Below, piece by piece: positions 9,812 to 20,700 of a DNA stretch of 64,000 nt. The position numbers and the translations under genes were made by a program. This DNA comes from Spinacia oleracea (Eukaryota > Streptophyta > Magnoliopsida > Caryophyllales > Amaranthaceae), in the NCBI RefSeq assembly GCF_020520425.1, contig NC_079487.1:106550141-106614140 (forward strand), in the 5' to 3' direction. Positions within the stretch are counted from its first letter, which is position 1; every line of letters starts with the position of its first letter. The notes under the pieces were generated by a model. That model was not told the DNA's origin and searched no databases. It saw only the letters and a list, made by a program, of their open reading frames with translations.

Positions 9812-11087
9812 TGATAGTTCAGTAGGAACACTTGACAAGAGGGGGGGTGAATTGTTTCTTGGGAACTTGGGTAAGTTTCTTGCGGAATTTAAACAGTAAA
9901 GAGACTGAGAATAATGAGCGAAGAAAGATATAAAATGGAGGAACTTTCTTGACCCTAATCAAGAAGAACCTCACTACTCTTTTGTATTAATGTAATAACT
10001 CTATTACAAATACACTCTCTAACTCGAGTTCCTCTCGAACACGAGTTCCCCACAGCAATCCCCTTTGATTACTGTGCTCCTCTTTCTCTCTCTGACTTAA
10101 CTCTAAGTCGCTCCTTTTCTCTTTGACTTAACTCTAAGTCGCTCTGTTTCTCTTTGACTTAACTCTAAGTCAATTAAGGATCACTCAACCCTTAAACCCA
10201 AAATACAATTTGATATAAAACTCTAGTACGTAATAAAGCTCAAAGCAATAAGGAACTCAAGAGACACTCTTTTGAAAACTGATTCTCTTTTAAAACGTTT
10301 AAGCTCTTAAAATATATTTTGCAAAGATCAGTTGTGTGTTGTGAAAAGCTAAAACTCTTCTCCTTTTATAGGAGAGTTTTACTTAGGGTTTGGTACCCAT
10401 GTTTCCCTCAACCACCCACTAACAGTTACTGCTCAGTAACATGGGCATAGTTGGAGAGAAACAAGGGAGACCAAATCAAAACACTAAATGTACGTTGAAC
10501 AGAAATACGTGGGGAGAGTTTCAAGGAACGTGGAAAAACTTTTACTTGAGAAACAAGGAGAGTAAATCAGAATCCTATGTTTCATTTATTAATTAAATAC
10601 ATTTTATTTATTAAAAAGATTTTCCAAGTTAAAACTCTTTTATAATTACAGTTAACATATTTCATTTAAAACGTACCAAAATACTATGTCTCTTTCATAC
10701 CAAATTACTTATAAACTTTATTAAATACTTACATAAATCCTAAAACATAAACTCATATGTTGTAGTCTTCATGTTGCACCTTTAGAAGCTTCACTCGAAG
10801 ACTTCCCAATTTGTTCCTTCTCTGGAACGCCGAGGATCCACATAATATATGAGGATCTCGCCTTAGGAACTCGCCTAAGGATCTCGCCTTGCTTAATGAT
10901 TATTTCTTCAATGTAGTGTCTGACATGGATCAATTACTTGCTTATATTCCACGTTGCTTAGTTTATCCAACTCAGGATCTCCTTAACTTAGCATTATCCC
11001 TCTAAGGATCTCGGAACCTATTATGCAACATAACTTAACCAATTGTCAGGAGTTTGCTTTGTCATCATCAAAACTTTAGGGTCAACA
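9812..11087 (-). repeat. 3' LTR of the SIRE-like element
   Basis: 1276 bp, plus-strand ends TGATAGTTC and GGTCAACA. Contains three copies of a unit holding the inverted repeat GACTTA-ACTC-TAAGTC between about 10090 and 10172. On the minus strand a TATAAAAGGA box (10361-10370) sits between the inverted arms AAAACTCT and AGAGTTTT. Confidence 0.93.
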
Positions 11088-11719
11088 ATATTCCCCCTTT
11101 TTGGTGATGACAACAAAAGCAAACTTTCACTAAATGCAGCAGTAATCAATTAGCATAAATATAAAGCAATAAATTATTTTTATAAAAATTAATCTAAACT
11201 TCCTAAATGAATTTAAGGAAAATTGAAATTAATTTTAATAAACGAAAATAAAATTAAAAACGAGAAATAAAATTTTATAAACTTACATCGAGAAGAGAGT
11301 AGTGAGACGGATTCAAGTGATCAATTTAAGTTAAGTTTGCATTCATTTCCCCCTGTTGGCATTAACAAAAAGTAGAAATACACAATACTAATATATACCG
11401 ATTAGAGCTCCCTCCGATCAACGGTTGGCAAACTAAGTTAGCCTCAAAGTTAAGTTCCAACGTACTAAATTCGAATATAAAACATAATAATTAACAAGTC
11501 AAGTTTTTAGAGATACGATCTTTTAGGAGTTCCACATAAATAAAAGAATAAAAATCGTATGTTTCCCAGCAGAGGGTGACATACCAAAAAAAATAAAAAA
11601 ATAAAATAAAAAATAAAATAAAATAAAAAGTTCCAAAAAAAATCAAAAGCATAATGTAACACAAAAGCTAGGATCAGGGAATATGGTTTGGGTATGTAGC
11701 AATCCACTTTATTTATTTA

Positions 11720-12310
11720 TTTTATTTTTTTTTTATTATTTTTTTTTTTTTTCGAACTGAATATAAACACAGGGAGGTTTGGGAGGTAGATCTGGGCGGG
11801 TGGGCATTTGCGTCGCAGTCGGGTCTGGGAGGGAGATTTGTGGGTGGGCTCGTATCTGTTGCAGGCGGGTTTGGTGGTGGGTGGGCGTTCACGACCGGAT
11901 CGGATGGAGGAGGGAGGCTTTTCTCGAACGGTTTTGGTTGAAGAGGGAGGTTTGCGAACGGGGCTGGGAGTGGATGGGTGTTCGCGAGCGAGTGTTGGTG
12001 GGGGGGTGGTCGGTTCGTCGGAAGCAGGTGGAGGGTGCCGCCGTCTGTGGAGGCGGACGGCTGGTCGTCGGCGGTGGTTGTGTGGGATTGGAGAAGAGGA
12101 GGTTCGTGGGTGGTATGTAGGGCGAGGGAGGCACGATTCGGTGCGGCTGCTGGGATTCGGTGGGCGGTCGGTCGCCGAGCCGCTGCCTCCGGTGGCTGGC
12201 CGCCGATCATGGTGGCTAGGGTTTTAGATTGGGGATTTTTAATTTCTAGGGTTTTGTGGTGTGTGGATTTTGGGGGTTTTTATTTTGGGTTCCTTGTGTT
12301 TTGAAGTGGT
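11720..12310 (-). other. GC-rich, proline-rich block with A-rich tail between pol and the 3' LTR
   Basis: This block is far richer in G and C than the element around it. Read in the element's sense (minus) direction it begins with a leader carrying AAACCCTA-type motifs. It then opens a frame from the ATG at 12208-12210 (MIGGQPPEAAARRP...), rich in Pro, Thr, His and Ala for about 160 residues. It ends in a long A-rich run (11700-11752, T-rich on plus). That order of leader, ATG, GC-rich coding and A-tail resembles a captured or retroposed plant mRNA. SIRE elements may also carry an env-like ORF here, which is the alternative. No domain recognised. Confidence 0.45.
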
Positions 12311-12705
12311 GAAATTTTAATTTGTGGTGGCCATGAGTATGAGAGATCCATAGGTGTGATCCATTAGCTTTTAATTTTAGAAAAATAAAATTTAAGGGAA
12401 TAAATGAAAATTATGGATATATAAAAGAAAATGAAAAATAAAAATAATTTGTGGAAAAATAGAAGATAGGAAAAAAATTGTAACATAAAAAAATATATCC
12501 ATGATCCTTATATTTTAGTGGAACTGTTTGAATTACGTATCTCATATTACTGACTAATTAAATACACATTTTAATTCGAAATTTTTAGTTGTTCCTCAAC
12601 GATGGTAAACTTCAGTTATGCTTTACGCACATGTATTTATAATGGTATACAGTAGTAATGCATAAATCTAAAAGAGTCATACCTCATGAGGATCTGTCAG
12701 CTTCC

Positions 12706-15700
12706 TTATCTTATTTTGATCATCCCGAGTTCCATTCTCATTTTCTCATGCTTCTCTCTGCTTAAAGGTTTAGTCATAATATCTGCAATTTGATTCTCAG
12801 TTTGACAAAAGTCCAACTTGATTAAACCTTTTTCAACATTATCCTTAAGAAAGTGATGCCTAATATGAATATGCTTAACCCGGGAATGATGTACCGGATC
12901 CTTAGAAATGCAGATTGCACTAGTGTTATCACAATAAATAGGAACACAATCATATATTATCCCAAAATCCCTTAACTGTTGCTTTATCCACAGTATTTGA
13001 GAGCAACATGCAGCAGCTGCTACATATTCAGCTTCTGCTGTGGATAAGGCAACAGTATTCTGTTTCTTGGAACCCCAAGAAACCATGCAAGATCCTAGGA
13101 ATTGAACCATACCTGATGTGCTCTTTCGGTTTACTAAATCACCTGCATAATCTGCATCTGCATATCCTTTTAAATCGAAGGTTCCACTTCTTGGATAAAA
13201 CAGACATAGATCGTCTGTTCCTTTGAGGTATCTGAATATCCTCTTCACTGCAGTCATGTGGGACTCCTTTGGGTTTGATTGAAATCTTGCACACAACCCA
13301 ACACTGAATGATATGTCTGGTCTGCTTGCGGTTAGGTATAGCAGAGATCCAATCATTCCTCTGTACGTCGTTTGATTCACACTTTTTCCTGTGGGATCCT
13401 CATCTAGTCTTGTGGCTGTTCCCATGGGAGTGTGATTTGTTTTCACTGAATCTAGCTCGTACTTTTTGAGGAGTTCCTTCACATATTTTTGTTGGTGGAT
13501 CATAATCCCTTCCTTAGTTTGTTTGATTTGCAAACCAAGAAAGAAATTGAGTTCCCCCATCATACTCATTTCAAACTCACTGCACATTAAGTTAGCAAAA
13601 TCCTTGCACAAATTTTCGTTAGTAGCACCAAATAATATATCATCGACATAAATTTGTACAACTAATAAGTCAGATCCTTTTGATTTTAAAAATAGAGTTT
13701 TATCGATTCTTCCACGTTTAAAATCATTTTGTAAAAGAAACTTTGATAATCTCTCGTACCACGATCTAGGAGCTTGCTTTAACCCATAAAGAGCTTTATC
13801 AAGCTTATAGATGTGGTTCGGAAATTTGGGATTCTCAAAACCAGGGGGTTGTTCCACATAGACGTCTTCCTCAAGAAAACCATTTAAGAAAGCACATTTG
13901 ACGTCCATCTGATACAACTTGAATCCCATAAAGGCTGCAAAAGCAATTAGAATACGAATAGCTTCTAATCTAGCAACAGGAGCAAAGGTTTCTTCGAAAT
14001 CAATACCTTCCTGTTGATTGTAGCCCTTGACTACTAACCTTGCCTTGTTCCTGATGATTGTAGTATGTTCATCGAGCTTGTTCCTGAACACCCACTTTAG
14101 TCCTATGACTTTCTGATTCTTTGGTTTGGGTTCCAGATGCCATACCTTGTTCCTTTGGAACTCATTTAACTCATCTTGCATGGCAGTGATCCAATCAGCA
14201 TCTTCCAAAGCTTCGGTGTGGTTCCTTGGTTCGATTGTGGAGAGGAACGCATGAAAAGCACAGAAGTTCCTTAGTTGAGACCTTGTTTGAGTTCCTTTCC
14301 TAATATCACTGATGATCAGATCCATTGGGTGAGAACTTTGATGTTTCCAGGGCTTAGGTTGAAATTGTGCCACTGGAACATCTAAGGTCTCCTCAGTTCC
14401 TTCTGTTTCCTGAGATCCTTGTTCCTCTGCCTCAGAGGTCTCTTGATCTTCTTCTGGTTCCTCAGAATCATCATCTTCTGGTTCCTCAGGATTTGCATTT
14501 TCTGGTTCCTCATGATCAACATTTTCTGGTTCCTCAGGATCAGGGGTTCTTCTTCCAGGAACTCCTTGGTTAGTAGCAGTTTCTTGTGTTTGTGGATCTG
14601 CTATTCCATTTTGCTTTCTTCCAGGAGAGATTTCCTCATCATAATCTGTAAAACGAGTTAATCCAATTTCGAAATCTTCCTGTTCCTGAATCTCATCAAC
14701 ATTGTTAGCTTCATCAAATATTATATGTACACTCTCTTCAATACACATTGACCTTTTATTATAAACTCTATATGCTTTACTGTTTAAGGCGTATCCTAGG
14801 AACACGGCCTCATCACTTCTTTCATCGAATTTCCCTAAGTTCCTTTTGCCATTGTTGTGAACAAAGCATTTACACCCAAAGGCTCTAAAGTAAGAGATAT
14901 TGGGTTTGTTTCCTTTTAATAACTCATAGGGAGTCTTGTTTAAAATGGCCCTGATCATTACTCTATTAACAATATAGCAAGCTGTGTTTACTGCTTCAGC
15001 CCAGAAGTTCCTTGGTAAGGAACTGGCAATTAACATGGTTCTAGCCATGTCTTCCAAGGTTCTATTTTTTCTTTCAACGACTCCATTTTGTTGTGGAGTC
15101 CTAGGTGCAGAAAAGTTGTGATCCATACCTTGTTCCTTGCAGTATTCATCAAACTTGTGATTCTCGAATTCAGTTCCATGATCTGACCTTATATGTATTA
15201 GCTGACGTCCTGTGGATCTTTGTATTCTCTTAGCAAAAGCGACAAATTCATTAAACGTTTCATCTTTACTTGCTAAGAAAATAACCCAGGTATATCGAGA
15301 AAAATCGTCAACAATAACCAAGACATAGCGTTTTCCACTTCTACTTTGAATTCTCATAGGTCCACACAAATCCATATGGATGAGTTCCAATGGTTTGGTT
15401 GTGCTAACCATTTTCTTAGGCTTGAAAGAGCTCCTGACATGTTTTCCTTTGGCACATGTTTCACAAACTTTGTCTTTAAGGAACTTGATGGAAGGTAAAC
15501 CTCTCACTAGTTCCTTTGATCTCAGTTTGTCAAGCAATGAAAAGCTAGCATGTCCGAATCTCTTGTGCCATAGAAGTGGATCCTCCTCAATAACACTAAG
15601 ACAAGTTAAGTTGTTCCTTGGAACTTTGTTGAGATCCACAGTGTATGTGTTCCCTTTGCGAGTTCCTTCCAAAATAACTTCCTTACTGTTATTGTTAATA

Positions 15701-16000
15701 ATTCGACAACTTTCTGAAGTAAAGCTTACCGAGTTTCCTTTGTCACAGAATTGTGAAATACTAAGCAGACTGTGCATTAAACCTTCTACCAGGAACACAT
15801 TATCAATTGAATGGGAACTTGACCTTCCTACTTTTCCAATGGCGATGATTTCACCTTTCTTGTTGTCTCCAAAGGTCACAGTTCCTCCGTTGTAGGCCTC
15901 TAGTGAGAGAAATTTGGTTTTATCTCCTGTCATGTGCTTGGAACACCCGCTATCAAGATACCACGAGTTGTTCCCCCTCACTAGGACCTGCAATATTATC
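12706..16000 (-). mobile_element. pol region of the SIRE-like element
   Basis: Copia-order polyprotein. It has an aspartic protease ([11 protein letters not shown]) and a GAG-pre-integrase HHCC. The integrase core shows [24 protein letters not shown] and [13 protein letters not shown]. Reverse transcriptase shows [10 protein letters not shown] and YVDD; RNase H shows YADADYAG and ADIMTKPL near the end. An acidic Glu/Pro-rich linker separates integrase from reverse transcriptase. All expected catalytic motifs are visible. Confidence 0.9.
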
Positions 16001-17850
16001 AATTGTTAGATACAGGAACTCGGGTTTCCTCGAGTTCCTTTTCTACTAAGGGATCATCTTTTTTAATCCATATCTTCTTGACAATGTTCTGGTTTTTATT
16101 GAACAGTTCCTTCTTTTTGGAACACTCAGTCACAACATGATCACCAGTACCACAAAAGGAACAAACCTTGACATTAGGCAGTTCCACATAATTTTTCTTT
16201 TTACCATTGTTCCTTTTATAGTAAAAACCTAGGCCTTCAGTTCTCTTAGATTGAGCCTTCTCAATCCACTTAGGCGTGATTCTAGGAGATTGTTTATGTG
16301 CATTTACTAAGGCTAGTTCCTTGGTTAATTTCTCCTTTTGTTCCTTTACTGTGACCAACTCACTGTTTAAGTTTTCCAAATCAACGTTAAAGACCCCCAT
16401 GCTAATCTCAGAGGACTTGCTAGGATCCAGGCTTAAATTAAACAGTTTATATTGACTGAGTTCCACTTTGAGAAGAATGTTTTCATTTTTGACTCTCTCA
16501 AAGGAGTTTTGAAGAGCAGTGTTTCTATCAAGCAAGTCAAAGAACCTACCCTGTACATCAGATCTAACATTATTAAGGTAGGTCATGTGTCCCTTGGTGA
16601 GTTCCAAGGCTTTGTCACTTTGAGCCTTTATTACATTGAGCTTTTTAAAGTTATCTAGAGTTTCTATCAATAATTCCACTAACTTATTTTTAGACAGAGA
16701 TTGAAGAGTTGAGGAACTTACTTCTTTTGATGGATCTTGGGTTGTTCCATCAATCTTTGCCATAAGACAAAGGTTTGATGTTTCTTCATTTGGTTGATCC
16801 TCATCTTCTTCCGAGTCAGTAGCATCTCCCCAAGCTGCGATCATAGCCTTCTTGAAGTTGGGTTTGGCAAAGGTTGATTTGTTGAATCTTTCCTTGGACA
16901 GATCCTTTCCCTTGCCTTTCCCTTTTTCATTTTCCCACTGAGGGCAGTCTTTGATTAGATGGTCTGATTCTCCGCACTTGAAACATCCTTGGTCAGGCTT
17001 GGAACCGCTTGGTTTTCTCATTGAGTTCCTTCCTCTTAGATTTCCAGGTTTAGAGTTCCTGTAAAATCTTTTCATTCTTCTGACCAACATGGCAGCTTCT
17101 TCTTCATCAGGATCCGAGTCCTCCTGTTCCTCAGCCTTAAGAGCAAGGCCTCGATTCTTGGGATTCTCAGGAACAGCTGCTCCTAGATGTAATTCATGCG
17201 TCATCAAGGATCCCGCCAATTGTTCAATGTTGAATTTGGTGAAATCCTTTGTTTCGAACAATGCCGTGACCTTGGTTCTCCATCTATCATCCTGTGGCAT
17301 GCTCCTTAGGATCTTCCTAACCTGTTCATCAGAGGGAATATTTCTTCCAAGAGAAACTAGTTCATTAGTGATATTAGTGAAACGAGTAAACATTTCCTGT
17401 ATTGTTTCTCTTGGTTGCATTTCAAAACGTTCATACTTAGACATTAATAAATCAATTTTTGAACGTTTGACCTCATTAGTTCCTTCATGAGTTATTTGAA
17501 GGAGATCCCAGATTTGCTTTGCGCTCTTGCACCCCATAACTCTGTTATGTTCATGAGGTCCAAGGCCGCAATGCAAGATTTTCACAGCCATTGCGTTGAT
17601 TTCGAATTTCTCAAAATCTTCCTTAGTAAAATCAGACATGGGTTTAGGAACTACCTCATTTTGAGCATTGGTCATTGTTACCTCGAAATCGCCGACTTCT
17701 ATGACTCGCCAGACTTGATAATTCTCTGCCTTGATGTAGATCTCCATCCTGTTCTTCCAGTAGGTGTAGAATTTTCCGTTGAACATTGGAGGTCTTTGAG
17801 TGGAATAACCTTCCTCGAGTTTCTCGTAAGCGTTCATACTTTCCAGGAAC
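16000..17850 (-). mobile_element. gag region of the SIRE-like element
   Basis: Encodes a large capsid/nucleocapsid protein. The UBN2-type gag core comes first (RPPMFNGKFYTYWKNRM, then KIDLLMSKYERFEM). A zinc knuckle CFKCGESDHLIKDC follows, then a long coiled-coil-like segment and a second zinc finger CSFCGTGDHVVTEC. Two separated knuckles fit the long gag of SIRE elements. Coordinates are rounded. Confidence 0.85.
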
Positions 17851-17903
17851 TTTTTCTCAACGGGGTTTCCTGTATTTTTGTGAGATCCTGCTCTGATACC
17901 AAC

Positions 17904-19179
17904 TGATAGTTCAGTAGGAACACTTGACAAGAGGGGGGGTGAATTGTTTCTTGGGAACTTGGGTAAGTTTCTTGCGGAATTTAAACAGTAAAGAGACTGA
18001 GAATAATGAGCGAAGAAAGATATAAAATGGAGGAACTTTCTTGACCCTAATCAAGAAGAACCTCACTACTCTTTTGTATTAATGTAATAACTCTATTACA
18101 AATACACTCTCTAACTCGAGTTCCTCTCGAACACGAGTTCCCCACAGCAATCCCCTTTGATTACTGTGCTCCTCTTTCTCTCTCTGACTTAACTCTAAGT
18201 CGCTCCTTTTCTCTTTGACTTAACTCTAAGTCGCTCTGTTTCTCTTTGACTTAACTCTAAGTCAATTAAGGATCACTCAACCCTTAAACCCAAAATACAA
18301 TTTGATATAAAACTCTAGTACGTAATAAAGCTCAAAGCAATAAGGAACTCAAGAGACACTCTTTTGAAAACTGATTCTCTTTTAAAACGTTTAAGCTCTT
18401 AAAATATATTTTGCAAAGATCAGTTGTGTGTTGTGAAAAGCTAAAACTCTTCTCCTTTTATAGGAGAGTTTTACTTAGGGTTTGGTACCCATGTTTCCCT
18501 CAACCACCCACTAACAGTTACTGCTCAGTAACATGGGCATAGTTGGAGAGAAACAAGGGAGACCAAATCAAAACACTAAATGTACGTTGAACAGAAATAC
18601 GTGGGGAGAGTTTCAAGGAACGTGGAAAAACTTTTACTTGAGAAACAAGGAGAGTAAATCAGAATCCTATGTTTCATTTATTAATTAAATACATTTTATT
18701 TATTAAAAAGATTTTCCAAGTTAAAACTCTTTTATAATTACAGTTAACATATTTCATTTAAAACGTACCAAAATACTATGTCTCTTTCATACCAAATTAC
18801 TTATAAACTTTATTAAATACTTACATAAATCCTAAAACATAAACTCATATGTTGTAGTCTTCATGTTGCACCTTTAGAAGCTTCACTCGAAGACTTCCCA
18901 ATTTGTTCCTTCTCTGGAACGCCGAGGATCCACATAATATATGAGGATCTCGCCTTAGGAACTCGCCTAAGGATCTCGCCTTGCTTAATGATTATTTCTT
19001 CAATGTAGTGTCTGACATGGATCAATTACTTGCTTATATTCCACGTTGCTTAGTTTATCCAACTCAGGATCTCCTTAACTTAGCATTATCCCTCTAAGGA
19101 TCTCGGAACCTATTATGCAACATAACTTAACCAATTGTCAGGAGTTTGCTTTGTCATCATCAAAACTTTAGGGTCAACA
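17904..19179 (-). repeat. 5' LTR of the SIRE-like element
   Basis: 1276 bp, no difference from the other LTR seen by eye. The promoter TATA box lies at about 18453-18462 on the minus strand, driving transcription leftwards into gag. Confidence 0.93.
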
Positions 19180-19770
19180 AAGATTGATAGAAAATATAAT
19201 CTGATCGTCGCAAAAGAAAATAATTATTGAATTCCAACAACTTTCTAGGCTTCGAACTCAAAGTAAATTCGCAATAATGAGTAAAAAAAAATTAAAAACC
19301 TAAAATCTAATTGATCTAAATTCACAACTTTGCCTCTATTTTTGAGAAATTTCTCATAAATTCGAGCTCTAATTCTGCATAAAAATGAGACAAAATTCGT
19401 TTGCAGCGATTTGCTGTAATTAAACCTAATTTGAGTTAAAAACACTACAAAATTTAAGAAATCACGAATAATACCTGATTTACTAATTGATTTGCAGATT
19501 GGTGTGAAGAATTTGAGCATAGCACAAGCAACTTCGAATTTAATTCCAATGTTTGACGAACTCCAGAATTGAATCAACTTTTTGAATAATTCGGGTGAAA
19601 TTGCAGATTAAGAAGACAAACTACACCTAATTTAGGGACAATTTCCTGAAATTGGAAGAAATTTGAAGAGTATAGTGTTGTGAACAGAGAGAAATTAACA
19701 TGTTGTTTTGTGAAGTAGAGAGAGAAAGTGATGCCCGCGTTATGATGGAGCAAACTTCAATTATCTAATA

Positions 19771-20053
19771 CTCCCTCCCTATTTATTTAAGAGATACACT
19801 TGGCCGGGCACGGGTATTAAGAAAAAGAATTGAATGAAATAAAGTAATAAAAGAAGTGGGGTTGAATAGATATTTTAATAAGAAAAATAAGTGAGGACCA
19901 TGTCATTTTAGGGAGTGGAGGGTAGGGATAAGGTGTAGATATATTATTTAATTAGATGGTGGGGTTGATAAGTTACTAAAAATGGCAAGTGTATCTCTTA
20001 AATAAATACGGCTAGAAAAGGCAAATGTATCCCTTAAATAAACATAGAGGGAG
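19771..20053. mobile_element. Stowaway-type MITE
   Basis: 283 bp, starts CTCCCTCCCTATTTATTTAA and ends with the approximate reverse complement (TTAAATAAACATAGAGGGAG). Flanked by TA at 19769-19770 and 20054-20055. An internal copy of the end motif (GGCAAGTGTATCTCTTAAAT) lies near the right end. Confidence 0.88.
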
Positions 20054-20158
20054 TAGCTTCTTATCTCAACCGTCCATTTTATTTTAATCTAACGGGTATT
20101 AGAGGTTCTCATTATATGGAGGTTCTCATCTTAAGGTAGGTTCTCACCAAAACCTGGT

Positions 20159-20273
<115 letters not shown>

Positions 20274-20700
20274 ATCAAACGAATGATAATAGCTTTTCAT
20301 ATAAGTTTTCGCGATTAAATGAGTAATTTTGGAGAACAATAAAAGAACTTGTGATTAAGGTTGTATTTCAATAGATTTAGTAAAACACTTGCCCTCAAAA
20401 AACAAAAAGGGGAAAAAGAAGCACTTAAAAATGTTCATCATAACAACCAATATCATATGTAGTACTATTGTTTGTACCATTTTTTTTTTTGGGCTAGATA
20501 AGAAGAAAAAACTTTACTGGACCAATATCTATCTCGGGTTAATTAGCCTAGTCATATAGGTTTTTTCTTGAGTCACTTTCAAACAATTCGCAGTTGATGT
20601 GGCTCGACCTTGTGACATCCAACTCACAAGTTGTCTTCCCCATCAACTCCACCAACTTGTGTTGGTACTATCATCCATACATGGTAACATGGAATAAACC

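Larger units (their letters stand above)
9812..19179 (-). mobile_element. SIRE/Maximus-like Ty1/copia retrotransposon, full length
   Basis: A 9368 bp element with two 1276 bp LTRs and the target duplication AAGAT at 9807-9811 and 19180-19184. Next to the 5' LTR a primer site TGGTATCAGAGC (minus, 17890-17901) fits initiator tRNA-Met. A polypurine tract (AAAAAGGGGGAA type, minus) abuts the 3' LTR at 11088-11102. Gag, then protease, integrase, reverse transcriptase and RNase H follow in copia order. The large gag with RPPMFNGKFYTYWKNRM is typical of SIRE elements. It looks close to whole, with at most about one break. The LTRs appear identical by eye, so the insertion is young, likely under about 0.2 million years. 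Confidence 0.95.

Noticed and set aside
11779-12304. Plus-strand Gly/Arg/Val-rich frames in the GC block of the SIRE-like element
   Set aside because: They run opposite to the element and to the leader and A-tail layout; composition alone explains them.
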